The position numbers and the translations under genes were made by a program. DNA of 64,000 bases. Origin: Amycolatopsis sp. CA-126428 (GTDB lineage Bacteria; Actinomycetota; Actinomycetes; Mycobacteriales; Pseudonocardiaceae). Within the stretch, counting starts at the first letter, position 1. Each line of letters opens with the position of its first letter. The stretch spans positions 1-64,000 of the forward strand of contig NZ_PPHF01000082.1 of NCBI RefSeq assembly GCF_002904335.1, written 5' to 3'. The notes below the pieces were generated by a model. It ran no database searches. It was not told the DNA's origin and saw only the letters and a list, made by a program, of their open reading frames with translations. Of this stretch, positions 1 to 7,652 are shown in pieces.

Positions 1-729
1 AACCAGCAGGACCAGAACCAGCAGCAGGACCAGAACAAGCAGGGCCAGAACAAGAACCAGCAGCAGAACCAGAACCAGCAGCAGCAGAACAACCAGGACA
101 AGGCCAATCAGGACAAGGCCGGCCAGGCCGGCCAGGACGCGGCCCAGCAGGACGAGCTCGGCGGCATCCAGGGTGAGAACAAGGAAGTCGGCGACAACGA
201 CGGCACGATCATCGAGCCGGAGTCCGCGACGCTGAAGTTCATCGGCGGCGGCGCGGACAACGTCGTCGCGATGCCGCTCGGCCTGAAGATCCTCTACGGT
301 GACGCCAAGCAGAGCACCAACGGCCCGGCCAACGCCCGGCCCAGCTGGACCTGCACCGGGTTCGAGGACCGGCTCACCGACCTCTACCCGATCTGCCCGG
401 CGGGCAGCAAGGTGGAGCGCATCCACGCCTTCCCGAACTGCTGGGACGGCAAGAACACCGACAGCGCGAACCACCGCACCCACATCGTGTTCGCCAACCA
501 GCAGGGCAAGTGCCCCCAGGGGTTCAAGAACGTGCCGCAGCTGCAGGTCACGCTGGTCTACAACGTCCCGCAGGACGTCCAGCAGAACGGCGAGTACAAA
601 GTGGACGCGTTCGCCCAGGAAAAGCACAACCCGCGGTCCGACCACGACGACTTCGCGAACGTGATGAGCAAGCAGATCATGGGCCGCCTGGTCAACTGCG
701 TCAACTCCGGCAAGGCCTGCGCCGAATAA
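1..729 (+). CDS. DUF1996 domain protein, 3' part (start lies before the window)
   Basis: Frame 1 is open from the first base to TAA at 727-729, so the gene began upstream. The first ~45 codons encode a linker made almost only of N, Q, D and K, unusual in GC-rich DNA. From about residue 75 the sequence looks like the C-terminal part of a DUF1996 domain: conserved aromatic/Cys stretch TWTCTGFEDR-like, then FPNCWDGKNTDS and HRTHIVF. DUF1996 proteins are normally secreted and of unknown function, some linked to polysaccharides. The signal peptide cannot be seen. A lipoprotein gene follows 40 bp downstream on the same strand and may be co-transcribed. Family call is from motif memory; function unknown. 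Confidence 0.8.
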   Translation, partial: NQQDQNQQQDQNKQGQNKNQQQNQNQQQQNNQDKANQDKAGQAGQDAAQQDELGGIQGENKEVGDNDGTIIEPESATLKFIGGGADNVVAMPLGLKILYGDAKQSTNGPANARPSWTCTGFEDRLTDLYPICPAGSKVERIHAFPNCWDGKNTDSANHRTHIVFANQQGKCPQGFKNVPQLQVTLVYNVPQDVQQNGEYKVDAFAQEKHNPRSDHDDFANVMSKQIMGRLVNCVNSGKACAE

Positions 730-769
730 CGACGACCGGCCACCTGTACCGCGGGAAGGAGAACTTCCG

Positions 770-1696
770 ATGAACCGTGCTCGCCCGGCTGTTGCCGCAC
801 CGATCGCCGTTGCCGGACTCGCGCTGGTCGCGGCCTGCGGGACCAACCCGTACGCCACCTCCGGTGCCGTCCAGCCGGTGGTGCTCGGGGCGCAGCAGCA
901 GCCGGCGAGCGCGGTTCCGGCCGGCTCCGCGGCCCAGCTGATATCCTCCACTGTGGACGGACTGGGTACGGTCCTGGCCGACGCGGAAGGGCATACGCTC
1001 TACCGCTACGCGAAGGACTCGGCCAAGCCGTCGAAGGCCACTTGCGCCGGCCCGTGCGCGATGACGTGGCCGCCGCTGGTCTCCGACGTCCCGGTGCTCG
1101 CCGCCGGGGTGGACAGCGCGCTGGTGGGCCTGGTCACCCGGCCCGACGGCCGCAAGCAGGTGACGGTCGCCGGCTGGCCGGTCTACCGGTACGCGAAGGA
1201 CACCGGGCCGGGCATCGCGCTCGGCCGGGCGGCCGGCGCGGACTGGGCGGCGGTGGCGCCGACGGGGGAGAAGGCGGGCACCGAGCCGCCGACCCTCGGC
1301 ACCAAGGAGATCGACGGCCTCGGACCCGTTCTCACGGACACCGCCGGCCACACGTTGTACCTCTTCACCAAGGACGGCCGCGGTGCCGGAAAGTCCACCT
1401 GCGACGGGCCTTGCGCGCAGAAGTGGCCACCACTGGCGGCCGGCGGCCGCACCACCGTCGCCGACGGCATCGACGCCGGACTGGTCGGCCGCATCCGCCG
1501 CCCGGACGGCACGAGCCAGGTGACGGTCGGCGGCTGGCCGGTGTACCGGTACGCCTCCGACGACGAGCCGGGAGTGGCCACCGGCCACGGCGCGGGCGGC
1601 ACCTGGTACGCACTGGAACCCAACGGCTGCAGGGCGGACCCGGCTCGCCGGCCGGCGGTCCAGCAGGCACTGGCGACCTCCCCCGGCGGGTACTGA
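770..1696 (+). CDS. Lipoprotein with two COG4315/PF03640-type repeats
   Basis: 308-residue protein. The N-terminus is a lipoprotein signal ending in the lipobox LVAAC (Cys about residue 23), so it should be a lipid-anchored surface protein. Two homologous units follow (about residues 60-165 and 178-285), each with LYRYAKD / CAGPCAMTWPPL and then GWPVYRYAKD...PG motifs typical of the secreted repeat PF03640. The paired Cys in each CxGPC motif could form disulfides. Start ATG 770 has a good Shine-Dalgarno (GGAGAA). Molecular function is unknown in this family; redox or metal roles have been suggested but nothing here proves one. The gene carries one TCCACTGTGGA copy at 947-957, and a strong hairpin starts 16 bp after the stop. 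Confidence 0.85.
   Translation: MNRARPAVAAPIAVAGLALVAACGTNPYATSGAVQPVVLGAQQQPASAVPAGSAAQLISSTVDGLGTVLADAEGHTLYRYAKDSAKPSKATCAGPCAMTWPPLVSDVPVLAAGVDSALVGLVTRPDGRKQVTVAGWPVYRYAKDTGPGIALGRAAGADWAAVAPTGEKAGTEPPTLGTKEIDGLGPVLTDTAGHTLYLFTKDGRGAGKSTCDGPCAQKWPPLAAGGRTTVADGIDAGLVGRIRRPDGTSQVTVGGWPVYRYASDDEPGVATGHGAGGTWYALEPNGCRADPARRPAVQQALATSPGGY
947..957. repeat. Over-represented near-palindrome TCCACTGTGGA (representative copy)
   Basis: Representative of an 11-bp near-palindrome (arms TCCAC/GTGGA around one base). Exact copies lie at 947-957, 5625-5635, 15529-15539, 16768-16778, 21675-21685, 33318-33328, 38556-38566 and 56059-56069. Near matches lie around 25071, 40224 and 53362. Seven of the eight exact copies are inside genes, where they encode S-T-V-D/E or V/I-H-S-G with the rare codons ACT or AGT. 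See the finding. Confidence 0.85.
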
Positions 1697-1711
1697 CCCG
1701 CCCCACGATCC

Positions 1712-1763
1712 CCGGCCCGGCGGACACTTCCCTCCACCTCACCCCCCTTGTCCGCCGGGCCGG
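1712..1763. repeat. Shared-loop hairpin, copy 1
   Basis: Perfect 15-bp arms (1712-1726 and 1749-1763) enclose a 22-nt loop beginning CTTCCCTCCACCTCACCCCC. It starts 16 bp after the lipoprotein stop, a terminator-like position, but no T-tract follows. The loop is identical in copy 4 although the stem sequence differs completely. Confidence 0.85.
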
Positions 1764-1810
1764 TTGTTTCACCGCAGGAAATCGCGGGACTTCGGTTCCG
1801 CGCCCGAGCC

Positions 1811-1863
1811 CCGGTCCGGTGGACGCTTCCCTCCACCTCACCCCCCCCAGTCCACCGGGCCGG
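1811..1863. repeat. Shared-loop hairpin, copy 2
   Basis: Arms 1811-1824 and 1850-1863 pair over 14 bp with one G.U-compatible pair. The loop is GCTTCCCTCCACCTCAC followed by a run of C. Compared with copy 1, the stem pair C-G at the GGCGGAC position has become T-A (GGTGGAC / GTCCACC), a compensatory change. Confidence 0.85.
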
Positions 1864-1940
1864 GATTCTTCACCCCACCGATCCGGCCCAGCCGGATCAG
1901 CGAAGGAGGAGAAAGCGGGAGTCACTCCCGCCCGCGAGTT

Positions 1941-1991
1941 CCGGCCCGGTGGACGCTTCCCTCCACCTCACCCCCCCGTCCACCGCGCCGG
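1941..1991. repeat. Shared-loop hairpin, copy 3
   Basis: Arms 1941-1954 and 1978-1991 pair over 14 positions with a single mismatch. The loop (1955-1977) again reads GCTTCCCTCCACCTCACC plus a C-run. Same family as the copies at 1712, 1811 and 2393. Confidence 0.85.
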
Positions 1992-2020
1992 AACCCTTCC
2001 CCCCTCCCGAACCGACCCCC

Positions 2021-2290
2021 AGGTACGCACCCCGACCCTCGAGGTACGCAACCCGACCCTCCAGACCCGCGAACCGACCCTTCCGGTACGCACTCCGACC
2101 CTCCAGACCCGCGAGTTGACCCTTCAATCACGCGAGTTGACCCTCCAGACACGCGAGTTGACCCTCCAGACACGCGAGATGCCCCTCCAATCACGCGAGA
2201 TGCCCCACCAGCCACGCGAAACACCCCGCCCACCCCACGAGATCCGCCCCGAATCACGCGAGATCCGTCCCCCATCACGCGACTTCCGCG
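2021..2290. repeat. 21-bp tandem repeat array 1 (about 12 degenerate units)
   Basis: Contiguous units of 20-22 bp with consensus AGACACGCGAGTTGACCCTC in the middle; the first units read AGGTACGCACCCCGACCCTC. There are no unique spacers. The array fills the space between hairpin copies 3 and 4, so the whole interval 1697-2429 between two convergent genes is repeat structure with no credible gene. The first units match the array at 27870, and the ACGCGnG core also matches the array at 7571. Confidence 0.8.
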
Positions 2291-2392
2291 GCCGAGCACA
2301 CGACGCCCCGAATCGCGAACCCCGCCGCGAAGCCCCGGCCGGTGGCCGCCCCTCGGTCACCGGGCCGACCAGGCTTCGGGGCTCACGAAACT

Positions 2393-2445
2393 CCGGCTCC
2401 GGGGGGTGCTTCCCTCCACCTCACCCCCCTCATCCCCCGGACCGG
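2393..2445. repeat. Shared-loop hairpin, copy 4
   Basis: Left arm 2393-2408 and right arm 2431-2445 form a 15-bp stem with one bulged C (2397) and one G.U-compatible pair. The 22-nt loop (2409-2430) is identical to copy 1. The stem is built from a G-run and C-run instead of GGCGGAC, so the loop, not the stem sequence, is conserved. The right arm contains the stop codon of the Lrp gene (minus strand). Confidence 0.85.
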
Positions 2446-3494
2446 TGAACGCTGCGGTCCCCGTGCTCCGGCACGGGGACCGCGGCCCAGAAGTCCAGCG
2501 GCACCCGGCCCGTTCCCCGGCCCTCGGCGTCGAGCAACCGGCCCATCAGCTTGACGCTCCGCAGCGTCACCGCCCGGCCGGTGATCTCCAGCCACGGCAG
2601 CTTCGCCGCCAGCTGCGCCTCCACGGAAAGCACGTCGTGCGCCGAAGGCAGCCACAGCACCAGCATCAGGTTCGCCGCCCCGGTCAACGCCGCGCACATG
2701 CGGACCTCCGGGACCATCGCCAGCGACCGGGCCGTCGTCTCCAGCTTGTCCGGCGGCACCCGCAGCCACAGCGTCACCGTGACCGGCGCCGGTGAAACCG
2801 ACCGCGCGATCTCGCAGCGGATGCGGATCGCGCCGCGGCCGAGCAGCCCGTCCAGCCGGCGGCGCACCGTCGTCGCCCCGACGCCGAGCGAGGCCGCCAG
2901 GGCCGCCGCCGAGGCGCGGGGGTCCGTGCCCAGGGCCAGGATCAGGGCCCGGTCCGCCGCGTCGAACCGCAGCGGTGCGCGCTGGCGAGCCGGCTTCGCC
3001 GACAACGCCTCGCGCTGGCCCGGCGAGATCGCCCGCACCCGCCACCGGCTGCCCTCGGTGAACATCCGCGGGGACAGCGTCGTCCGCACCCGCGTCACGC
3101 CGGGGATCGCCGCCACCCGGCTCGCCACGTGCGCGCCCAGCTCCCGCAGGGACGGCGCGACGACGTGGGCGAGCAGATCGCCCGGCCCGGCCACGTGCTC
3201 GACCGTGGCCACGTGGACGTCCGCGGCCAGCGCGGCGGCGACCGGGAAAACCGCCCCGGGCTCACAGTCGATCGAGACGAAGGCCAGTGCCAGCCGCTCG
3301 ATCAGTTCGCCGCCGGCGTAGGCGGTGAGCCAGGCGTCGCCGCGCTCCACAAGGGTGTCCCAGCGGCGGGACACGGTCACCGCGCCCAGGCCGAGCGCGT
3401 CCCCGAGCGTCGACCACGACGCCCGCGGCGCCGCCTGGAGGGCGTCGGCCAGTTTGAGGTCCTGCTCGGCCAGCATGGCGGATTCTTCGCTCAT
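2430..3494 (-). CDS. Lrp/AsnC-family regulator with duplicated domains
   Basis: 354 residues, about twice the usual Lrp length. There are two HTH-AsnC plus ligand-binding units: the first HTH near residues 10-50 (ADALQAAPRASWSTLGDALGL), the second near 178-225 (RALILALGTDPRASAAALAASLGVG). Such double Lrp proteins act as transcription regulators sensing amino acids or related small molecules. The gene is divergent from the peptidase/permease operon starting at 3563, with only 68 bp between, so it is the obvious candidate regulator of that operon and of itself. Start ATG 3494; an in-frame ATG at 3476 is an alternative. The gene ends inside the right arm of hairpin copy 4. Confidence 0.88.
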   Translation of the reverse strand: MSEESAMLAEQDLKLADALQAAPRASWSTLGDALGLGAVTVSRRWDTLVERGDAWLTAYAGGELIERLALAFVSIDCEPGAVFPVAAALAADVHVATVEHVAGPGDLLAHVVAPSLRELGAHVASRVAAIPGVTRVRTTLSPRMFTEGSRWRVRAISPGQREALSAKPARQRAPLRFDAADRALILALGTDPRASAAALAASLGVGATTVRRRLDGLLGRGAIRIRCEIARSVSPAPVTVTLWLRVPPDKLETTARSLAMVPEVRMCAALTGAANLMLVLWLPSAHDVLSVEAQLAAKLPWLEITGRAVTLRSVKLMGRLLDAEGRGTGRVPLDFWAAVPVPEHGDRSVHRSGG

Positions 3495-3501
3495 CAGACC
3501 T

Positions 3502-3517
3502 CGAAACGGTGGTTTCG
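3502..3517. promoter_or_regulatory. Candidate operator between divergent Lrp and M20 genes
   Basis: Perfect inverted repeat CGAAAC-ggtg-GTTTCG in the 68-bp divergent intergenic region, 8 bp upstream of the Lrp start and 46 bp from the M20 start. Position and symmetry suit an operator for the neighbouring Lrp protein. Binding is inferred. Confidence 0.45.
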
Positions 3518-3562
3518 GCGATTTTCCCCGGCTATTGTGCTCGACACTCGCATGATCGGCGC

Positions 3563-4756
3563 ATGACCCTGCGCTCCGACGCCGCCGCCATGCTCGCCGA
3601 CCTGCAGACCCTGCGCCGTGACCTGCACCGCATCCCCGAGATCGGTCTGCACCTCCCGCGCACCCAGGACCGGGTGCTCGCCGCCCTCGACGGCCTGCCG
3701 CTCGAAATCACCCTCGGCAAGAACCTGTCGTCGATCACCGCGGTCCTCCGCGGGACCAAACCCGGCGGCACCGTGCTCCTGCGCGGCGACATGGACGCGC
3801 TCCCGGTCACCGAGGCCGGCGGCGAGGAGTTCACCTCGACCCTCGACGGCGCCATGCACGCCTGCGGCCACGACCTCCACACCGCGGGCCTGGTCGGCGC
3901 GGCCCGCCTGCTCGCCGCCCGCCGGCAAGACCTCCCCGGCGACGTCGTCTTCATGTTCCAGCCCGGCGAAGAGGGCTGGGACGGCGCCGGCCACATGATC
4001 GACGAAGGCGTGCTGACGGCGTCCGGCAGGCCCGTCGACGCCGCCTACGGCCTGCACGTTTCGGCCGCGAGCTACGCGAAGGGCCAGTTCACCGCCCGGC
4101 CGGGCACGCTGATGGCGGCCTCGGGCGCCCTCGAAGTCCGGGTGAAGGGCGACGGCGGCCACGGCTCGTCCCCGCACGACGCCCGCGACCCCATCCCGGC
4201 CGCCTGCGAGATGGTGACCGCCCTGCAGACGATGGTCACGCGCACCTTCGACGTCTTCGACCCGGTCGTCATCACCGTCGGCTCGTTCCACGCCGGCACC
4301 CGGCGCAACATCATCCCGGACGACGCGGTGTTCGAGGCGACGCTGCGGTCGTTCTCGCCGGAAGTCGCGGCCCGGGTGGGCGAGCGCGCGGAGCAGGTCT
4401 GCCGCGGCATCGCCCAGGCCCACGGCCTCGACATCGAAGTCACCTACGCACCGGAGTACCCCGCGACGGTCAACGACGCCGACGCCTATGCCTTCGTGGC
4501 CGGCACGATCCGTGACGTCTTCGGCGAGGAGCGCTTCACCGAGATGGCCGATCCGATCACCGGTTCGGAGGACTTTTCCCGAGTCCTGGAACGGGTTCCC
4601 GGCGCGTACCTCTTCCTCGGCGCGTGCCCGGGCGACCCGGCGAGCGCGCCGGACAACCACTCTCCGCGGGCCCGCTTCGACGACAGCGTGCTCGGCGACG
4701 GCGCCGCGCTGCTGGCCGAACTCGCCGTCCGCCGGCTCGCGCTCCTGGCCCGGTGA
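3563..4756 (+). CDS. M20-family amidohydrolase/peptidase (hippurate hydrolase-like)
   Basis: 397 residues. Metal-site motifs are present: RGDMDALPV, HACGHDLH and PGEEGWDGAG, with a dimerisation domain around residues 185-300 and a final ITGSEDFS motif. The family hydrolyses N-acyl amino acids or small peptides with two divalent metals, in the cytoplasm. ATG 3563 is chosen because alignable sequence begins at MTLRSDAAAM; the upstream ATG at 3509 would run through the promoter. First gene of a tight operon: the next start is 4 bp after its stop. A second M20 protein lies at 31572. Substrate unknown. Confidence 0.88.
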   Translation: MTLRSDAAAMLADLQTLRRDLHRIPEIGLHLPRTQDRVLAALDGLPLEITLGKNLSSITAVLRGTKPGGTVLLRGDMDALPVTEAGGEEFTSTLDGAMHACGHDLHTAGLVGAARLLAARRQDLPGDVVFMFQPGEEGWDGAGHMIDEGVLTASGRPVDAAYGLHVSAASYAKGQFTARPGTLMAASGALEVRVKGDGGHGSSPHDARDPIPAACEMVTALQTMVTRTFDVFDPVVITVGSFHAGTRRNIIPDDAVFEATLRSFSPEVAARVGERAEQVCRGIAQAHGLDIEVTYAPEYPATVNDADAYAFVAGTIRDVFGEERFTEMADPITGSEDFSRVLERVPGAYLFLGACPGDPASAPDNHSPRARFDDSVLGDGAALLAELAVRRLALLAR

Positions 4757-4760
4757 CCCC

Positions 4761-4958
4761 GTGCGCAGCTACCACTGGCCGCCGCTGCTGCCGGTCGTCG
4801 CCCTGGTCCTGATGCCGTTCCTGCCGTTCGTCAACACCACCGGGCTGTGGCTCGGGCTGCCGCGGATGATCGTGTGGGGCGCGTTCTGGTGCCTCATGTT
4901 CACCCCGGCGCTGCTGCTCTCGGAACGCCTGATGCGCGCGGGGGAGGACGGCGAATGA
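4761..4958 (+). CDS. Small two-TM membrane protein, DUF3311-like
   Basis: 65 residues from a GTG start 4 bp after the M20 stop. Two hydrophobic helices (about residues 7-25 and 34-55) are joined by NTTGLWLGLP and followed by a charged tail. Small proteins of this kind (DUF3311) regularly sit directly in front of sodium:solute symporter genes, as here, and are assumed to be accessory subunits. The stop overlaps the symporter start (ATGA). No clear ribosome site; translation is probably coupled to the upstream gene. Confidence 0.75.
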   Translation: MRSYHWPPLLPVVALVLMPFLPFVNTTGLWLGLPRMIVWGAFWCLMFTPALLLSERLMRAGEDGE

Positions 4959-6370
4959 TCCTCGCCTTCACCCTCGTGGGCATCGTGCTGATCGGTGTGC
5001 TCGGTTTCGTCGGCCGGCGCAAACCCGTCGCCGACCTGGCCGAATGGACCGTCGGCGGCCGTCGCTTCGGTGCCATGACGATGTGGTTCCTCCAGGCCGG
5101 GGAGGTGTTCACCACCTTCACCTTCCTCGGCATGGCCGGCCTCGCCTTCTCCGGCGGCGTCGCCGCGATGTACGCGCTGCCGTACGTCCCGATCGCCTAC
5201 GTCGTGCTGTTCTTCCTCGCGAAACGCCTGTGGACGCTGGGGAAGGAGCGCGGTTACCTCACCCAGGGCGACTTCCTCGAGGACCGCTACCGCAGCCGGA
5301 CGCTCGGGACGCTGTCCGCGGTGCTCGGCGTCGTGTTCGTGCTGCCCTACCTGCAGCTGCAGATCACCGGGCTCGGGCTGATCGTCCGGCTGGTCACCGG
5401 CGACACCGCGTCCGGGACGCTGAGCATGGTGGCCGGCAGCGTGCTGGTGGTCGCGTTCGTGCTGTGGGCCGGCTTGCGCGGCGTCGCGGCGACGTCCTAC
5501 TTCAAGGACGGGATCATGCTCGTCGCGCTGGTGGTGCTGATCATCGCCGTGCCGACGCACTTCGCGGGCGGCATTCCCGCGGTGTTCCACAAGATCGAGC
5601 AGCTGCACCCGGAGAAGCTGATCGTCCACAGTGGAGCGAACGATCACGTCTGGTTCGTGACGAGCATGCTGGTCAGCGCGATCGGCGTCGGGCTGATGAC
5701 GCTGCCGCACTCGTGGCCGGCGCTGATGTCCGCGCGCGACCCGAAGGTGCTGCGGCGCAACTACGCCTGGATGCCGGTGTACGAGCTGTGTCTGCTGCTG
5801 CCGATGGTGATCGGGTTCGCGGCGATCCTCGTGGTACCCAAGGGGAGTGACCCGAACGGAGTATTGCTGACGCTCTCGAAGGACGCCTTGCCCGGCTGGG
5901 TGACGGGGATCGTGGTGGTCGCCGCGACGGCCACCGCGATGGTCCCGGCGGCCGGGATCCTGATCGGCATCTCGTCGCTGGTGGCCCGGAACATCGTCCG
6001 CGTCCGCAGTGGCCGCCGGCAGTTCTGGATCAACCACGGCACGGTTGTGGTCGCGAGTACTCTTGCCCTCGTGCTCGGGATCTTCCGGCCGGACCTGCTG
6101 GCCAACCTGCTGCTGCTGACCTATTCGGGGTCGGTCCAGCTGGCGCCGGCCAACCTGCTGGGGTTCCTGCGGCGCGTGCCGGTCGGCAAGGGCCCGGTGC
6201 TGGCCGGGCTGGTCGCCGGCGAGCTCGTGGTCCTCTGGCTGACCTTTGTGGACACCCATCTCGTCGGCACGGTCAACGTCGGCTTGGTCGGGCTCGGCGC
6301 GAACGTCGTCGTGCTCGCGCTGGCCGCGGTGGTGGCGCCGCGACGGACTTCTCTCGTGGAGGCGGCGTGA
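4955..6370 (+). CDS. Sodium:solute symporter (SSF family)
   Basis: 471 residues with about 12-13 membrane helices. The N-terminus carries the SSF signature region (AEWTVGGRRFGAMTMWFLQAG) and the first long helices follow. Expected to take up an organic solute with sodium at the inner membrane; by context the solute is a peptide, acyl-amino acid or related compound hydrolysed by the flanking enzymes. ATG 4955 overlaps the stop of the small DUF3311-like gene, and its own TGA overlaps the GTG of the next gene, so the four genes are translationally coupled. One TCCACAGTGGA copy is at 5625-5635. Confidence 0.88.
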   Translation: MILAFTLVGIVLIGVLGFVGRRKPVADLAEWTVGGRRFGAMTMWFLQAGEVFTTFTFLGMAGLAFSGGVAAMYALPYVPIAYVVLFFLAKRLWTLGKERGYLTQGDFLEDRYRSRTLGTLSAVLGVVFVLPYLQLQITGLGLIVRLVTGDTASGTLSMVAGSVLVVAFVLWAGLRGVAATSYFKDGIMLVALVVLIIAVPTHFAGGIPAVFHKIEQLHPEKLIVHSGANDHVWFVTSMLVSAIGVGLMTLPHSWPALMSARDPKVLRRNYAWMPVYELCLLLPMVIGFAAILVVPKGSDPNGVLLTLSKDALPGWVTGIVVVAATATAMVPAAGILIGISSLVARNIVRVRSGRRQFWINHGTVVVASTLALVLGIFRPDLLANLLLLTYSGSVQLAPANLLGFLRRVPVGKGPVLAGLVAGELVVLWLTFVDTHLVGTVNVGLVGLGANVVVLALAAVVAPRRTSLVEAA

Positions 6371-7569
6371 CGCGCACGGTGTTCACCGGCGGCTCGGTGT
6401 TCGACGGCACCGGCGCGGACCCGGCACCGGCCGACGTCGTCGTCGAGCACGGCCGGATCGTCGACGTCGGCACGGACCTGGACGGCGACGAGGGCGTCGA
6501 CTGCACCGGCACGGTGCTGCTGCCCGGGCTGTTCGACTGCCACGTGCACGTGACGATCTCGGACATCGGGCTGCTGTCCCGGGTGCAGAAGCCGTTCTCC
6601 TACCAGTTCTACGAAGCCGCACGGAACCTGTGGGCGACGCTCGGGCTGGGGATCACGACGGTCCGCGACGCGGCGGGCGCGGACCTCGGCATCAAGGAGG
6701 CGGTGGACGACGGCCTGATCCCCGGCCCGCGGCTGCAGATCTCGATCGGCCTGATCAGCCCGACCGGCGGCCACGGCGACGCGTGGAACCCCTCGGGGCT
6801 GTGCGTGCCGCTGATGGTCCCGCACCCGGGCCGGCCGGAGACCACGGTCGACGGGCCCGACGAGATGCGCCGGGTGGCCCGGACGCTGCTGCGCGCGGGC
6901 GCCGACGTGCTCAAGGTGTGCACGACCGGCGGCGTGCTCTCCCCGCGCGACGACCCGCGGCATTCGCAGTTCACGCCGGAGGAGCTGGACGTCCTGGTGA
7001 CGGAGGCGGCGATGCAGGGCCGCCCGGTGATGGCGCACGCCCAGGGCGCGGCGGGCATCAAGAACGCGGTCCGCGCGGGCGCGCGGTCGATCGAGCACGG
7101 GATCTACCTCGACGACGAAGCGATCGAGCTGATGCTCGGCCACGGAACCTGGCTGGTGCCGACGCTGATCGCCCCGGTCAACGTGGTCCGCGCGGCCGAC
7201 GCGGGCGTCGACCTCCCGGCGGCGGTGGTGGCGAAGGCGCGTGAAGTGGTGGAGGCGCACCGGGACTCGGTCCGCCGCGCGTACGCGGCGGGCGTCCGGA
7301 TCGCGATGGGCACGGACAGCGGCGTCGGCCCGCACGGCACGAACCTCGAGGAGCTGGCCCTGATGGCGGCGTGCGGGATGACCCCGGCCGACGTCCTGGA
7401 GGCGACGACCTCATCGGCGGCCCGCTTGATGGGCCTGGACGGCGAGCTGGGCCGGCTGGCGCCGGGCCTGCGGGCGGACGTCGTGGTGGTGGCCGGGAAC
7501 CCGTACGACTTCCCGGCGCTGGCGTCGAACATCCGGGAGGTCTGGAAGGACGGCATCCGGGTCGTCTGA
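6367..7569 (+). CDS. Amidohydrolase (imidazolonepropionase/prolidase-like, COG1228)
   Basis: 400 residues with GTG start overlapping the symporter stop. Amidohydrolase metal-site motifs are visible: DCHVHV (about residue 60), a Lys in GADVLKVCTTGG, MAHAQG, SIEHG and the final GTDSGVGPHG Asp motif. Related proteins hydrolyse Xaa-Pro dipeptides or cyclic amides. Last gene of the 3563-7569 operon, giving a module of uptake (SSF plus DUF3311) with two different hydrolases. Exact substrate cannot be read from sequence. Confidence 0.85.
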   Translation: MTRTVFTGGSVFDGTGADPAPADVVVEHGRIVDVGTDLDGDEGVDCTGTVLLPGLFDCHVHVTISDIGLLSRVQKPFSYQFYEAARNLWATLGLGITTVRDAAGADLGIKEAVDDGLIPGPRLQISIGLISPTGGHGDAWNPSGLCVPLMVPHPGRPETTVDGPDEMRRVARTLLRAGADVLKVCTTGGVLSPRDDPRHSQFTPEELDVLVTEAAMQGRPVMAHAQGAAGIKNAVRAGARSIEHGIYLDDEAIELMLGHGTWLVPTLIAPVNVVRAADAGVDLPAAVVAKAREVVEAHRDSVRRAYAAGVRIAMGTDSGVGPHGTNLEELALMAACGMTPADVLEATTSSAARLMGLDGELGRLAPGLRADVVVVAGNPYDFPALASNIREVWKDGIRVV

Positions 7570-7570
7570 C

Positions 7571-7652
7571 CCCCGTGTCGTCCTCCCAAGCACGCGTGTC
7601 GTCCATTCAGGCACGCGTGTCGGCCGCCCAGGCACGCGTGCCGGCCGTCAGG
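7571..7652. repeat. 21-bp tandem repeat array 2 (three units plus a partial)
   Basis: Units beginning CACGCGTGTCGTCCATTCAG at 7591, 7612 and 7633, preceded by a partial unit. The period is exactly 21 bp. The array fills the gap between two convergent genes and runs into the stop codon of the hydrolase gene (7648-7650). Shares the ACGCGnG core with arrays at 2021 and 27870. Confidence 0.75.

Noticed and set aside
1042-2795. Long Pro/Arg-rich reading frames through 1697-2448 on both strands
   Set aside because: They only translate the 21-bp repeats and hairpins (RDPP-type repeats), overlap real genes, and show no domain or ribosome site.
7571-7652. Simple bidirectional terminator between the convergent genes
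   Set aside because: The sequence is direct repeats with a 21-bp period rather than a stem-loop; CACGCGTG palindromes inside units are short.
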